DNA from: Paracoccaceae bacterium
GTDB lineage: Bacteria; Pseudomonadota; Alphaproteobacteria; Rhodobacterales; Rhodobacteraceae
Direction: 5' to 3'
NCBI GenBank assembly: GCA_027492585.1
Contig: JAPUEK010000041.1
Coordinates: 23,843 to 87,842 of the forward strand
DNA: 64,000 nt
In this document: positions 19,400-28,606 of the stretch, piece by piece
How the letters are laid out: each line of letters begins with the position of its first letter
Position numbering within the stretch: the first letter of the stretch is position 1
Program-made: the position numbers and the translations under genes
Notes under the pieces: model-generated
What the model was told of the DNA's origin: nothing
The model's input: the letters and a program-made list of their open reading frames with translations, nothing else
The model's database searches: none

Positions 19400-20404
19400 A
19401 TGGCCGAAGCTGCCGAACTTGTCGCCGAGATCGAGGCCCTTGGGGCGCGGCTGGCGGAGGCGCGCGCCTCGGTGGCGCAGCGTTTCATCGGGCAGGAGAA
19501 GGTCGTCGATCAGGTGCTGGCGGCATTGCTCTGCGGCGGCCATGCGTTGCTCGTGGGTCTTCCGGGGCTGGGCAAGACCATGCTCGTCGATACGCTCTCG
19601 ACGGTGATGGGGCTGCACTCCTCGCGCATCCAGTTCACGCCGGACCTGATGCCCGCCGATATCCTCGGCTCCGAGGTGCTGGAGACGGCGGCCGATGGCA
19701 GCCGCGCCTTCCGTTTCATCGAGGGGCCGGTCTTCTGCCAGCTTCTGATGGCCGACGAGATCAACCGCGCCAGTCCGCGCACCCAATCCGCCCTGCTTCA
19801 GGCCATGCAGGAGCGCGAGGTGACGATTGCGGGCCAGCATCGCCCGCTCGGCCGGCCCTTCCATGTGCTCGCCACCCAGAACCCGATCGAGCAGGAAGGC
19901 ACCTATCCCCTGCCCGAGGCGCAGCTTGACCGCTTCCTGTTGCAGGTCGATGTGGACTATCCGACCCGCGCGGCGGAGCGGGACATCCTTCTGGCCACCA
20001 CCGGCGCGACCGAGACCCGCGCAACGCCGGTCTTCGATGCCGAAGGGCTGATCGCGGCGCAGGCGGTGATCCGCCGGATGCCGGTCGGCGACGCGGTCGT
20101 GGAGGCGATCCTCGACCTCGTGCGCTCCTGCCGCCCCGGCGAGGCGGAGGGCCGCGATCTGGCCGGCTCGCTCGCCTGGGGACCGGGGCCGCGGGCGGCG
20201 CAGGCGCTGATGCTGACGGTGCGGGCGCGGGCGTTGCTGGAGGGGCGGCTCGCCCCCTCCATCGCCGATGTGGCGGCGCTTGCGCGTCCGGTTCTGGTGC
20301 ATCGCATGGCGCTGTCCTTTGCCGCACGGGCGCGCGGAGAGACGCTTTCGGGCCTCATCGACCGGGCCGTCGCCCGCAGCCTGAAGCTTGAGGCGGCGGC
20401 TTGA
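19400..20404 (+). CDS. MoxR-family AAA+ ATPase
   Basis: A 334-residue MoxR ATPase. Walker A GLPGLGKT (53-60), Walker B LLMADEIN (Asp119-Glu120), and sensor segment VLATQNPIEQEGTYPLPEAQLDRF are intact. MoxR proteins act as chaperone-like ATPases together with von Willebrand factor A-type partners encoded next to them. ATG 19400 is preferred over 19367 because a GGAG precedes it. First gene of a four-gene operon with DUF58 and BatA-like proteins; all junctions overlap. Confidence 0.95.
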   Translation: MAEAAELVAEIEALGARLAEARASVAQRFIGQEKVVDQVLAALLCGGHALLVGLPGLGKTMLVDTLSTVMGLHSSRIQFTPDLMPADILGSEVLETAADGSRAFRFIEGPVFCQLLMADEINRASPRTQSALLQAMQEREVTIAGQHRPLGRPFHVLATQNPIEQEGTYPLPEAQLDRFLLQVDVDYPTRAAERDILLATTGATETRATPVFDAEGLIAAQAVIRRMPVGDAVVEAILDLVRSCRPGEAEGRDLAGSLAWGPGPRAAQALMLTVRARALLEGRLAPSIADVAALARPVLVHRMALSFAARARGETLSGLIDRAVARSLKLEAAA

Positions 20405-21279
20405 GCCTTTCCGCCCCCTCTTCCGCCGATCTCCGCACCCGTGCGGAGGTTCTGGGACAGGCGCTTCCCCCGCTTCTGGCGGAGGCGGAGCATCTGGCGC
20501 AAACCGTGATGCTCGGCGAGCATGGCCGGCGGCGGGCGGGTCAGGGTGATGAATTCTGGCAATACCGCCCCGCCCATGCCGGCGACAGCGCCCGCAGCAT
20601 CGACTGGCGGCGCTCGGCCCGCTCGGATGCCCATTTCATCCGCGAGCGGGAATGGCAGGCGGCGCAATCGGTGACGATCTGGGTGGATGCCAGCCGCTCC
20701 ATGGGGTTTTCCGGCGCGAAGGAACGGGCCTCCAAGGCGGACCGCGCCCGGCTGATCGGGCTGGCGCTTGGCGTGCTTCTGTTGCGGTCGGGGGAGAGGG
20801 TGGGGCTGGCCGGTCAGCCGCCGCGCCCCGGCCGGTCGCAGGTGGTCGCCATGGCCGCGGCGCTCGCCACAGGGTCAGCCGCCGATTACGGCTCGCCGGA
20901 GGTGGCGGGGATGGTTGCCCATGGCCGGGCCGTCTTCCTCTCCGATTTCCTCGGCCCGCTCGAAGATCTGGAAACCGCCCTTGCCGCCGCCTCCGACCGG
21001 GGGGTGCGCGGGGTGATGATGCAGATCCTCGACCCGGCGGAGGAGGAGTTCCCCTTCGACGGCCGCACGATCTTCGATTCGATGGGCGGCTCCCTGACCC
21101 ATGAGACGCAGAGCGCGGGTGAGTTGCGGGCGCGCTACCTCGCCCGGCTGGCGGAGCGCAAGGACCGGCTTCAGGCCCTTGCCCGTGCGGTCGGCTGGCA
21201 TTTCTCGGCCCATCACACCGGAGATACGGCGCAGGCGGGGCTGCTCTGGGCCTATCGCGCTCTGGAGGGCGGCAGATGA
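20401..21279 (+). CDS. DUF58 domain-containing protein
   Basis: A 292-residue DUF58 protein, the usual MoxR partner. The DUF58 core is RPAHAGDSARSIDWRRSARSDAHFIREREW followed by the vWA-like start VTIWVDASRSM, whose DxSxS matches a metal-ion-dependent adhesion site. Start is TTG at 20401, overlapping the moxR stop; no ATG is available nearby, so translation is probably coupled. The stop overlaps the next gene. Confidence 0.9.
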   Translation: MSLSAPSSADLRTRAEVLGQALPPLLAEAEHLAQTVMLGEHGRRRAGQGDEFWQYRPAHAGDSARSIDWRRSARSDAHFIREREWQAAQSVTIWVDASRSMGFSGAKERASKADRARLIGLALGVLLLRSGERVGLAGQPPRPGRSQVVAMAAALATGSAADYGSPEVAGMVAHGRAVFLSDFLGPLEDLETALAAASDRGVRGVMMQILDPAEEEFPFDGRTIFDSMGGSLTHETQSAGELRARYLARLAERKDRLQALARAVGWHFSAHHTGDTAQAGLLWAYRALEGGR

Positions 21280-24059
21280 TGATCGGCCCCCTGGCTTTCA
21301 CCGCGCCCTGGCTGCTGGTCGGGCTGATCGCGCTGCCGGTGCTGTGGCTTTTGCTGCGCGCCGTCCCGCCGGCGCCGATCCGGCGGCGGTTTCCGGGGGT
21401 GGCGCTGCTTCTGGGGCTGGAAGACAGTGCGCGGCAGGCGGACAAGACCCCGTGGTGGCTTTTGGTCCTGCGCGCCCTTGCGGTGGCGGCTGCGATCCTC
21501 GGTTTTGCCGGGCCGGTGCTGAACCCTGAACAGCGCCAGCCGGGAACCGGGCCGCTTCTGGTGCTGCTCGACGGCGGCTGGGCGGATGCGCGCGACTGGT
21601 CGCGCCGGGTGGCGCGGGCGGGGGAGCTGATCGCCGAAGCCGGGCGTCAGGGCCGCACGGTCGCGGTGCTGCGGCTGACAGATGCGCCCGACACCCCGCA
21701 GTTCCAGAGCGCCGAGGCCTGGGCGGGCCGCATGGCCGCAATGGTGCCGCAGGCCTGGCTGCCGGGTGACCTCGCGCCTTGGGTGGCGAAGCTGCCGGAG
21801 GGGGACTTCGACAGCTACTGGCTGACCGATGGGCTTGCCCATCCGGGGCAGGCAGCGCTGACCTCCGCCTTGACGGCCAAGGGTGCGCTCACTGTCTTCC
21901 AGTCGCCGCGGCCGCTGTTCCTGTTGCACCCCGCCGGCTTTGCCGATGGCGCCGTGCAGATCGCCGCCAGCCGCCTGCCCGCCCCCGACGCCGCGCAGGC
22001 GGAGGTGGTGGCCCGTGGTCCCGACCCTTCGGGGATCGACCGGGAACTGGCGCGGCAGACGCTCTCCTTCGCCCCCGGCGCCGATCGGGCGGAGGGCAAG
22101 CTGTCCCTGCCGCCGGAGCTTCGCAACCGCATCACCCGCTTCGAGATCCTCGGGCAGCGGACGGCAGGGGCGGTGAGCCTGACCGATGACAGTCTCAAAC
22201 GCCGCAAGATCGCCATCCTCGGCACCGGCGCGGACCGGGAGGGGCTGCAGCTTCTCTCCGCCACGCATTATCTCCGGCAGGCGCTCCAGCCGGTTGCGGA
22301 TTTGCTCGACGGCTCGCTGTCGGATGTGCTGCCGGCCAATCCGGATGTGATCATCCTCGCCGATGTCGCCCGCCTGACGCAGAACGAAACGGATGGGCTG
22401 CTGGACTGGCTCGACAAGGGCGGGCTTCTCTTGCGCTTCGCCGGGCCGCGACTGGCCGCCTCCGATCTGAGCCGCAGCGCCGAGGACCCGCTCATGCCGG
22501 TGCGCCTGCGCGAAGGCGGCCGGTCGGTCGGCGGCTCGATGAGCTGGGGGGAGCCGAAGACGCTCGCCCCCTTCCCGGAAAGCTCGCCCTTCCATGGCCT
22601 GCCGGTGCCGGCGGATGTGACGGTGACGGAGCAGGTTCTGGCCCAGCCCGACCCCGATCTTTCGCAGCGCACCATTGCCGCGCTTGCCGATGGCACCCCG
22701 CTTGTCACCCGCAAGGAGATCGGCGAGGGGCAGGTGGTGCTGTTCCACGTCACCGCCAATGCCGAATGGTCGAACCTGCCGCTCTCGGGCCTGTTCATGC
22801 AGATGCTGGAACGTCTGGCCGTGTCGGCCCGCACGGTGGAGCCGGGGGCAGAGGCGCTTGCCGGTCAGATCTGGGTGCCGGAAAAGGTGCTGGACGCCTA
22901 TGGGCAGGAGGCAAAGGCCGGTGAGGTCGCGGGCGTGGAAGGCGAAGGTCTTGCCCGCGCCATGGCCGAAGGGCCGGGGCCGGGCTTTCCCCCCGGTCTC
23001 TATGCGGGGCCGGAGAACCGCGTGGCGCTGAACGTCGTCGGCGCGCAGACGGTGGTGACGGCGGCAAGCTGGCCAGCCGGTGTGAAGGTGGAAGGCATGG
23101 ATGCGGTGCGCGAACAGGCGCTGAAGGGCGGGCTGCTGGCGGGGGCGCTTCTCCTGCTGGCGGCGGATATTCTGGCGGCCCTCTGGCTGGCCGGGCGGCT
23201 TGGCGGGATGCTGCGGCGCGGCCGGGCGGCGGGGCTGGTGCTGGCCGCGGTGGCGCTGACCGCGCTCCATCCCGGCGATGCCCGCGCGCAGGACAGTGCG
23301 GACGCCAAGGCCATCGAGGCGACGCGCGGCGTGGTCCTTGCCCATGTGCTGACCGGCAATGCCGAGGTGGACCGGGTGGCGCAGGCCGGGCTTCTCGGCC
23401 TCAGCTACCGGCTTTATGACCGCACCTCGGTCGAGCCGGAACTGCCCGCCGGGGTCGATCTGGAAAAGGACGAGCTGGCCTTCTATCCCTTCCTTTACTG
23501 GCCGATCACCGCGGATCAGCCCCTGCCCTCCCCCGCTGCCTATGACAAGCTGAACCGCTTTCTGCGGACCGGGGGGATGATCCTTTTCGACACGCGCGAC
23601 GGCGATGTGGCGGGCCTCGGCGGCGGCACTTCGCCCGAGGGGCAGGCCTTGCAGCTTCTCGCCTCCGGCCTCGACATCCCGCCGCTGGAACAGATCCCCG
23701 AAGACCATGTGCTGACCCGCAGCTTCTATCTGCTGCAGGAATTTCCGGGCCGCTACACTTCTCCCGCGCTCTGGGTCGAGGCCGCCCCCCCCGATGCCGA
23801 GCAGGAGGAGGGGATGCCCTTCCGCAACCTCAACGACGGGGTGACGCCGGTGATCATCGGCGGCAATGACTGGGCCGCCGCCTGGGCGGTCGATGACAAT
23901 GACGCGCCGATGTTCCCGGTGGGCCGCGGCTTTGCCGGCGAGCAGCAGCGCGAGATCGCCTATCGCTTCGGCATCAATGTGGTGATGCATGTGCTGACCG
24001 GAAACTACAAATCCGATCAGGTCCATGTGCCGGCGCTTCTCGAAAGGCTCGGGCAATGA
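21276..24059 (+). CDS. BatA-like / DUF4159 domain membrane protein
   Basis: A 927-residue membrane protein. The N-terminus has two hydrophobic helices of the aerotolerance regulator (BatA) type (FTAPWLLVGLIALPVLWLLLRAVP, and VLRALAVAAAILGFAGPV). A vWA-like region follows (LLVLLDGGWADARDW), then periplasmic beta-rich sequence, a membrane segment near residue 630, and a C-terminal DUF4159 domain starting around residue 690 (RGVVLAHVLTG to VHVPALLERLGQ). It belongs to the MoxR operon and probably works with MoxR in envelope or stress-related protein remodelling; the precise role is unknown. Confidence 0.88.
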   Translation: MMIGPLAFTAPWLLVGLIALPVLWLLLRAVPPAPIRRRFPGVALLLGLEDSARQADKTPWWLLVLRALAVAAAILGFAGPVLNPEQRQPGTGPLLVLLDGGWADARDWSRRVARAGELIAEAGRQGRTVAVLRLTDAPDTPQFQSAEAWAGRMAAMVPQAWLPGDLAPWVAKLPEGDFDSYWLTDGLAHPGQAALTSALTAKGALTVFQSPRPLFLLHPAGFADGAVQIAASRLPAPDAAQAEVVARGPDPSGIDRELARQTLSFAPGADRAEGKLSLPPELRNRITRFEILGQRTAGAVSLTDDSLKRRKIAILGTGADREGLQLLSATHYLRQALQPVADLLDGSLSDVLPANPDVIILADVARLTQNETDGLLDWLDKGGLLLRFAGPRLAASDLSRSAEDPLMPVRLREGGRSVGGSMSWGEPKTLAPFPESSPFHGLPVPADVTVTEQVLAQPDPDLSQRTIAALADGTPLVTRKEIGEGQVVLFHVTANAEWSNLPLSGLFMQMLERLAVSARTVEPGAEALAGQIWVPEKVLDAYGQEAKAGEVAGVEGEGLARAMAEGPGPGFPPGLYAGPENRVALNVVGAQTVVTAASWPAGVKVEGMDAVREQALKGGLLAGALLLLAADILAALWLAGRLGGMLRRGRAAGLVLAAVALTALHPGDARAQDSADAKAIEATRGVVLAHVLTGNAEVDRVAQAGLLGLSYRLYDRTSVEPELPAGVDLEKDELAFYPFLYWPITADQPLPSPAAYDKLNRFLRTGGMILFDTRDGDVAGLGGGTSPEGQALQLLASGLDIPPLEQIPEDHVLTRSFYLLQEFPGRYTSPALWVEAAPPDAEQEEGMPFRNLNDGVTPVIIGGNDWAAAWAVDDNDAPMFPVGRGFAGEQQREIAYRFGINVVMHVLTGNYKSDQVHVPALLERLGQ

Positions 24060-26125
24060 GCCGGACCGTCGCTTTCGATCCGCTTCTCCCGGTCCCGGTG
24101 CTCTGGGGGCTCGGGGCGCTGCTGCTGGTGCTGCTGTGCCTCGCGCTGTGGCGGGGCCTGCGCGGCTGGCCCCTGCGGCTGATCGCGGCGGGGGTGCTGG
24201 GGCTGGCGCTCCTGAACCCCTCCCTTCAGGAGGAGGACCGCAAGCCCCTCTCCGATATCGTCCTTCTCGTCGTCGATGAAAGCGCCAGCCAGAAGCTGTC
24301 GGACCGCGCCGCCCAGACCGAAGCCGCCGTGGCCCGCATCAGCGCCGAGGTGGCCGCGCGCGAGAATACCGAGCTTCGCATCCTGCGCTTCGGCGACGGG
24401 CCGGAAGATGCCGGCACGCTGGCCATGACCGCCCTCGCCGAAGCGATCGCCGCCGAGCCGCGCGCCCGCATCGCCGGGGCGATCCTGATCAGCGACGGGC
24501 AGGTGCATGACCTGCCGCTCGCGCCCTCTCTGCCCGCCCCGTTCCATGTGCTCCTGACCGGGCATGAGGGGGATTGGGACCGCAAGCTGACCATCACCGA
24601 TGCCCCGGCCTTTGCCATCCTCGGCGAAGAGACCACGCTGAAGCTCCGCATCGACGATGAGGGCGCGGTCCCGGCGGAGATGGGTTCCGAGGTGGAACTG
24701 ACCATCGCCGTCGATGCCGATGAGCCGGTGCGCTTCACCGTGCCGGTGAACAGCGATCTGGAGCTGCCCGTCACCCTGCCCCATGGCGGGATGAACGTGC
24801 TGCAATTCTCGGTGGCCCCGGTGGCGGGGGAGCTGACCGACCGCAACAATGCCGCCGTGGTGCAGATCAATGGCGTGCGCGACCGGCTGCGCGTGCTGCT
24901 GGTGTCCGGCGAGCCCCATGCCGGGGAGCGCGTCTGGCGCAACCTCCTCAAATCAGACCCTTCGGTGGATCTGGTGCATTTCACCATCCTGCGGCCCCCG
25001 GAAAAGCAGGATGGCGTGCCGGTGGACGAGCTGTCGCTGATCGCCTTCCCGACGCGGGAGCTGTTCATCGAGAAGATCAAGGAATTCGACCTGATCATCT
25101 TCGACCGCTACCGGATGCGGGGCATCCTGCCGATGGAATATATCGACAATGTGGTGCGCTATGTGAAGGACGGCGGGACGGTGCTGGTCGCCGCCGGGCC
25201 GGAATTCGGGGCGGTGGACAGTCTCTGGCGTTCGCCTCTCGCGGAGGTTCTGCCGGTGGAGCCGACCTCCCGCGTGATCGAGGAGGGCTTCCGCCCGGCG
25301 CTGACCGATCTTGGCCGCAAGCATCCGGTGACGGAGGGGCTGGAGGCTTTCGCGCCGAAGGGCGGCTGGGGCCGCTGGTTCCGGCTGATCGAATTGCGCG
25401 CCACCGCCGGGCAGGTGGTGATGTCCGGGCCGGGGGATCGCCCGCTTCTGGTGCTGAACCGGGTGGAAAAGGGCCGGGTGGCCGTGCTCGCCTCGGATCA
25501 GGCCTGGCTCTGGGGCCGCGGCTATGAGGGCGGCGGGCCGCAACTGGAGCTGCTCCGGCGGCTCGCGCACTGGATGCTGAAGGAGCCGGAGCTGGAGGAA
25601 GAGGCGCTGACCGCCACGGCCAAGGGCGATGTCCTGTCCATTCAGCGCCGCTCCGTCGCGGAGAAACCGCCGGGGCCGCTGGAGATCACCGGGCCGGATG
25701 GGGCGAAGGTCTCGCTTGCGATGCCGGAGAAATCGCCGGGCCGCTACGAAGTGGACTGGCAGGCACCGATGCTGGGGCTCTACCGGCTGCAACAGGGCGA
25801 TCTGGTGCGGGTGGTGGCGGTCGGGCCGTCGGCCCCGAAGGAATTCGTGGACACGCTGGCGACCGGCGATCTTCTGGCGCCGGTGGTGGCGGGGATGCAG
25901 GGCGGGGTCCTGCGGCTCGACGCCGGGGTGCCGGACCTGCGCGAGGTGCGCGAGGGCCGCCCCGCCGCCGGGCGCGGCTGGATCGGCCTCACCCCGCGCG
26001 GCGCCTATGTGACCGAGGATCTGCGGGTTTCGCCGCTGTTGCCGGGCTGGCTCCTGCTGGTGCTGGCCTCCGGGCTGATGCTGGCGGCGTGGCTGGTGGA
26101 GGGGCGTCGGCGGCGGGCGGGGTGA
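24056..26125 (+). CDS. membrane protein with vWA-like and glutamine amidotransferase-like domains
   Basis: A 689-residue protein completing the MoxR operon. Two membrane helices open it (VLWGLGALLLVLLCLALWRGL; LIAAGVLGLALLNPSL), followed by a vWA-like segment IVLLVVDESASQKLSDRAAQTE with a DxSxS metal site. A type-1 amidotransferase-like domain (about residues 280-480, LRVLLVSGEPHAGERVWRNLL) lacks an obvious catalytic cysteine nucleophile. A C-terminal helix (LPGWLLLVLASGLMLAAWLVEG) anchors the end. Function is unknown; context implies a partner of MoxR. Confidence 0.85.
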   Translation: MSRTVAFDPLLPVPVLWGLGALLLVLLCLALWRGLRGWPLRLIAAGVLGLALLNPSLQEEDRKPLSDIVLLVVDESASQKLSDRAAQTEAAVARISAEVAARENTELRILRFGDGPEDAGTLAMTALAEAIAAEPRARIAGAILISDGQVHDLPLAPSLPAPFHVLLTGHEGDWDRKLTITDAPAFAILGEETTLKLRIDDEGAVPAEMGSEVELTIAVDADEPVRFTVPVNSDLELPVTLPHGGMNVLQFSVAPVAGELTDRNNAAVVQINGVRDRLRVLLVSGEPHAGERVWRNLLKSDPSVDLVHFTILRPPEKQDGVPVDELSLIAFPTRELFIEKIKEFDLIIFDRYRMRGILPMEYIDNVVRYVKDGGTVLVAAGPEFGAVDSLWRSPLAEVLPVEPTSRVIEEGFRPALTDLGRKHPVTEGLEAFAPKGGWGRWFRLIELRATAGQVVMSGPGDRPLLVLNRVEKGRVAVLASDQAWLWGRGYEGGGPQLELLRRLAHWMLKEPELEEEALTATAKGDVLSIQRRSVAEKPPGPLEITGPDGAKVSLAMPEKSPGRYEVDWQAPMLGLYRLQQGDLVRVVAVGPSAPKEFVDTLATGDLLAPVVAGMQGGVLRLDAGVPDLREVREGRPAAGRGWIGLTPRGAYVTEDLRVSPLLPGWLLLVLASGLMLAAWLVEGRRRRAG

Positions 26126-26144
26126 CTGGGCCTGCGGGCCGGCA

Positions 26145-26169
26145 GGAAACGCTCCGGGGGAGCGTTTCC
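26145..26169 (+). terminator. hairpin after the MoxR operon
   Basis: Inverted repeat GGAAACGCTCC / GGAGCGTTTCC (26145-26155 and 26159-26169) 20 bases after the stop. It lacks a T-run. A second, imperfect hairpin of about 15-bp arms lies at 26235-26273, before the convergent DUF599 gene. Confidence 0.65.
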
Positions 26170-26234
26170 CGGTCTGTTGCCCTCAAGGCCGGAGGCCGTT
26201 GGGCAAGGGGCGATGTGCAGGGCGCGCGCTTTCC

Positions 26235-26273
26235 AATCGGGGCCGCGCCTGACCGGGCGGGCGCGGCCCGATT
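26235..26273 (-). terminator. GC-rich hairpin downstream of the DUF599 gene
   Basis: AATCGGGGCCGCGCC at 26235 pairs with GGCGCGGCCCGATT ending at 26273, with one bulged base. On the minus strand it lies about 30 bases beyond the DUF599 stop, so it may end that transcript. There is no strong T-run. Confidence 0.5.
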
Positions 26274-26305
26274 CGTCTCTGCCAAATCGGGCAGATCCGG
26301 CGGAG

Positions 26306-26989
26306 CTAGCCCCGCCGCGCCAGAATGACCTTCCGCGAGGCCGAGGCGAACTCCCGCCGCAGAAGCATCGCCGCCGTCAGCACCGCCACCCCGGCCAGAA
26401 CCTCCGCACCGAAGAACCAGCTCAGCGTGGCAAGCGCAAAATAGATCGAATGGAGCCCCCGGTTGAAGCTTTTCGCCGCGGTGATGTTGATCTCCGCCGC
26501 CTGTGACGCCCTGACATAGGCCTCGGCATGGGAAGCATCGTTCGGCACCGCCGCCATCAGGATCGAGCAATAACCGAACAGCCGGTTCGACCAGACGAAC
26601 TTCAAAAGCGCATTGGCCAGGAACACCACCACGACCAGAGCCTTGAGCGCCAGTTGCGACCGCTCTGCCTCCAGCGGCAGTTCCGCCGCAAGCCCCTGGA
26701 TCGTCGCCGCATTGCCGATCAGCGCCACCCCGCCGCCGATGGCGATCATCGAGGCCGAAGCAAAGAAGGCCGTCCCCTGCCGCAGGCTGTCGATCACGCT
26801 GGCATCGAAGATCCGCGGCTGGCGGGTGACGAACTCCTTCATCCAGTCCCGCCGGAAATCCTGCATCAGGATCGAGACGGAGAGCCGTCCGGCAGGAGGA
26901 TGCTCGATCAGCCAGCCGGTGCCGAACCAGAGCACAAGCGTCAGGCCAAGAGCGAGAAAGTCGGGGATGGAGAGCAGTCCGCTGAACAT
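26306..26989 (-). CDS. DUF599 family membrane protein
   Basis: A 227-residue protein with four or five membrane helices, matching DUF599: the N-terminal FLALGLTLVLWFGTGWLIEHPP, the MQDFRRDWMKEFVTRQPRIFDASVIDSL loop, and SFNRGLHSIYFALATLSWFFG. Function is unknown. It is convergent with the MoxR operon and divergent from glcD. Confidence 0.9.
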   Translation of the reverse strand: MFSGLLSIPDFLALGLTLVLWFGTGWLIEHPPAGRLSVSILMQDFRRDWMKEFVTRQPRIFDASVIDSLRQGTAFFASASMIAIGGGVALIGNAATIQGLAAELPLEAERSQLALKALVVVVFLANALLKFVWSNRLFGYCSILMAAVPNDASHAEAYVRASQAAEINITAAKSFNRGLHSIYFALATLSWFFGAEVLAGVAVLTAAMLLRREFASASRKVILARRG

Positions 26990-27036
26990 GATGGCTCACC
27001 AGTAGCAAACCTCTCCGCACTTGCCAGCCCGATAAA

Positions 27037-27057
27037 TTGGTTATATTAATTTACCAA
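27037..27057. promoter_or_regulatory. candidate operator of glcDEF (TTGGT-N11-ACCAA)
   Basis: An AT-rich inverted repeat, TTGGT then 11 bases then ACCAA, sits 15 bases upstream of the glcD ATG in the DUF599/glcD divergent gap. TGGT/ACCA half-sites are typical of FadR/GlcC-type GntR regulators of glycolate and lactate genes, although their usual spacer is shorter. No such regulator is encoded nearby. Confidence 0.45.
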
Positions 27058-27071
27058 ATCAGGAGTCCGCC

Positions 27072-28505
27072 ATGGATATGCCCTCGCCAGACCCCGGAAT
27101 TCTTTCGCGCAAGGCCCGGATCGTGGCCGGTTTGCGGGCGCTTTTGCCCGAAGATGCGGTGATCGACGCGGTGGAGGAACTGCGCGCCTATGAATGTGAC
27201 GCGCTGACCGCCTATCGCTGCCCGCCGCTTGCCGCCGTCCTGCCGCGCAGCACCGCGGAGGTTGCGGCGGTTCTGGCCTTCTGCCACGGCGAAGGTGTGC
27301 CGGTGGTGCCGCGCGGGGCCGGGACCAGCCTTGCGGGAGGCTCCCTTCCCACGGCGGATTCGGTGCTGATCGGGGTCGCCCGCATGGCCGCGTTGCTGGA
27401 GACCGATTACGAGAACCGCTTTGTCCGGGTGCAGGCGGGGCGCACCAACCTGTCGGTGACGGGCGCGGTCGAGGCGGAGGGCTTCTTTTACGCCCCCGAC
27501 CCGTCGAGCCAGCTTGCCTGCGCGATCTCCGGCAATATCGCCATGAACTCCGGCGGGGCGCATTGCCTGAAATACGGGGTGACGACCAACAACCTGCTGG
27601 GCGTGACGCTGGTGCAGATGGACGGCACGGTACTGGAGATCGGCGGGCCTTGGCCGGATGCCGGGGGGATCGACCTGCTGGGGGTGATCTGCGGCTCCGA
27701 AGGGCAGCTCGGCGTGGTGACGGAGGCGGTGCTGCGGATCCTGCCGAAACCCGAGGGGGCGCGGCCGGTGCTGGTCGGCTTCGACAGCAACGAGGTGGCG
27801 GGAGCCTGCGTCTCCGACATCATCAAGGCCGGCATCCTGCCCGTCGCCATCGAGTTCATGGACCGCCCCTGCATCCGCGCCACCGAGGCTTTCGCCAAGG
27901 CGGGTTACCCCGATTGCGAGTCGCTGCTGATCATCGAGGTCGAAGGCAGCCCCGCCGAAATCGACGAGCAGCTTGCCCGCATCCGCACCCTTGCCGAGGC
28001 CCATAATCCGGTCGAATTCCGCGAGGCGGCGGATGAGGCGCAGGCCAAACGCATCTGGCTCGGCCGCAAGAGCGCCTTCGGGGCCATGGGACAGATCAAT
28101 GATTACATGTGTCTGGACGGAACCATCCCGGTCTCCTCCCTGCCCCATGTCCTGCGCCGCATCGGCGAGATGAGCCGGGCGTGCGGGCTGGACGTGGGCA
28201 ATGTCTTTCATGCCGGTGACGGCAACATGCACCCGCTGATCCTGTTCGACGCCAACAAGCCCGGCGATCTGGAGCGGTGCGAGGCTTTCGGCGCGGAGAT
28301 CCTGAAGCTCTGCGTCGAGGTCGGCGGCTGCCTGACCGGCGAGCATGGCGTGGGCATCGAGAAGCGCGATCTCATGTCGGTGCAGTTCGATCCGGTGGAT
28401 ATGGAGGCGCAGATGCGGGTCAAGGACGTGTTCGATCCGGGCTGGCTGCTGAACCCGGCGAAGGTGTTTCCGCTGGGGGTGAGCGCCGGGCGGCGCGCCG
28501 GATGA
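27072..28505 (+). CDS. glcD: glycolate oxidase subunit GlcD (FAD-linked)
   Basis: A 477-residue FAD-binding oxidoreductase, catalytic subunit of glycolate oxidase converting glycolate to glyoxylate. The PCMH-type FAD site shows VPVVPRGAGTSLAGGSLP and GNIAMNSGGAHCLKYGVTTNN; the C-terminal domain has the HAGDGNMHPLILFD and GGCLTGEHGVGIEKRDLM motifs with metal/substrate histidines. An AGGAG ribosome site precedes the ATG. First of glcD-E-F. Confidence 0.96.
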   Translation: MDMPSPDPGILSRKARIVAGLRALLPEDAVIDAVEELRAYECDALTAYRCPPLAAVLPRSTAEVAAVLAFCHGEGVPVVPRGAGTSLAGGSLPTADSVLIGVARMAALLETDYENRFVRVQAGRTNLSVTGAVEAEGFFYAPDPSSQLACAISGNIAMNSGGAHCLKYGVTTNNLLGVTLVQMDGTVLEIGGPWPDAGGIDLLGVICGSEGQLGVVTEAVLRILPKPEGARPVLVGFDSNEVAGACVSDIIKAGILPVAIEFMDRPCIRATEAFAKAGYPDCESLLIIEVEGSPAEIDEQLARIRTLAEAHNPVEFREAADEAQAKRIWLGRKSAFGAMGQINDYMCLDGTIPVSSLPHVLRRIGEMSRACGLDVGNVFHAGDGNMHPLILFDANKPGDLERCEAFGAEILKLCVEVGGCLTGEHGVGIEKRDLMSVQFDPVDMEAQMRVKDVFDPGWLLNPAKVFPLGVSAGRRAG

Positions 28506-28528
28506 AGCCGCCGGGGCTGTCTGCCCCC

Positions 28529-28605
28529 GCTGCGAAGCTTCTTCGCTGCTTCGCAGCAAGCTTCTACGCACCCGAGGATACTTGACCCAATGTGAAAGGA
28601 GGGGC
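28529..28605. repeat. dispersed intergenic element, diverged copy 5, with hairpin
   Basis: A hairpin with 10-bp arms (28529-28538 and 28548-28557) is followed by CCCGAGGATACTTGACCCAATGTGAAAGGAGG, which aligns with the reverse complement of copy 1 (GCAGGATATTTGGGACCAGGTGAAAGGGG). Here the element lies inside the glcD-glcE gap of a co-directional operon, and its GAAAGGAGG end doubles as the glcE ribosome site. Confidence 0.6.
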
Positions 28606-28606
28606 G

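Noticed and set aside
20401..21279. TTG start of the DUF58 gene as a possible mis-start
   Set aside because: No ATG or GTG lies near the conserved N-terminus, and the overlap with the moxR stop is a normal coupled junction, so the TTG start is accepted.
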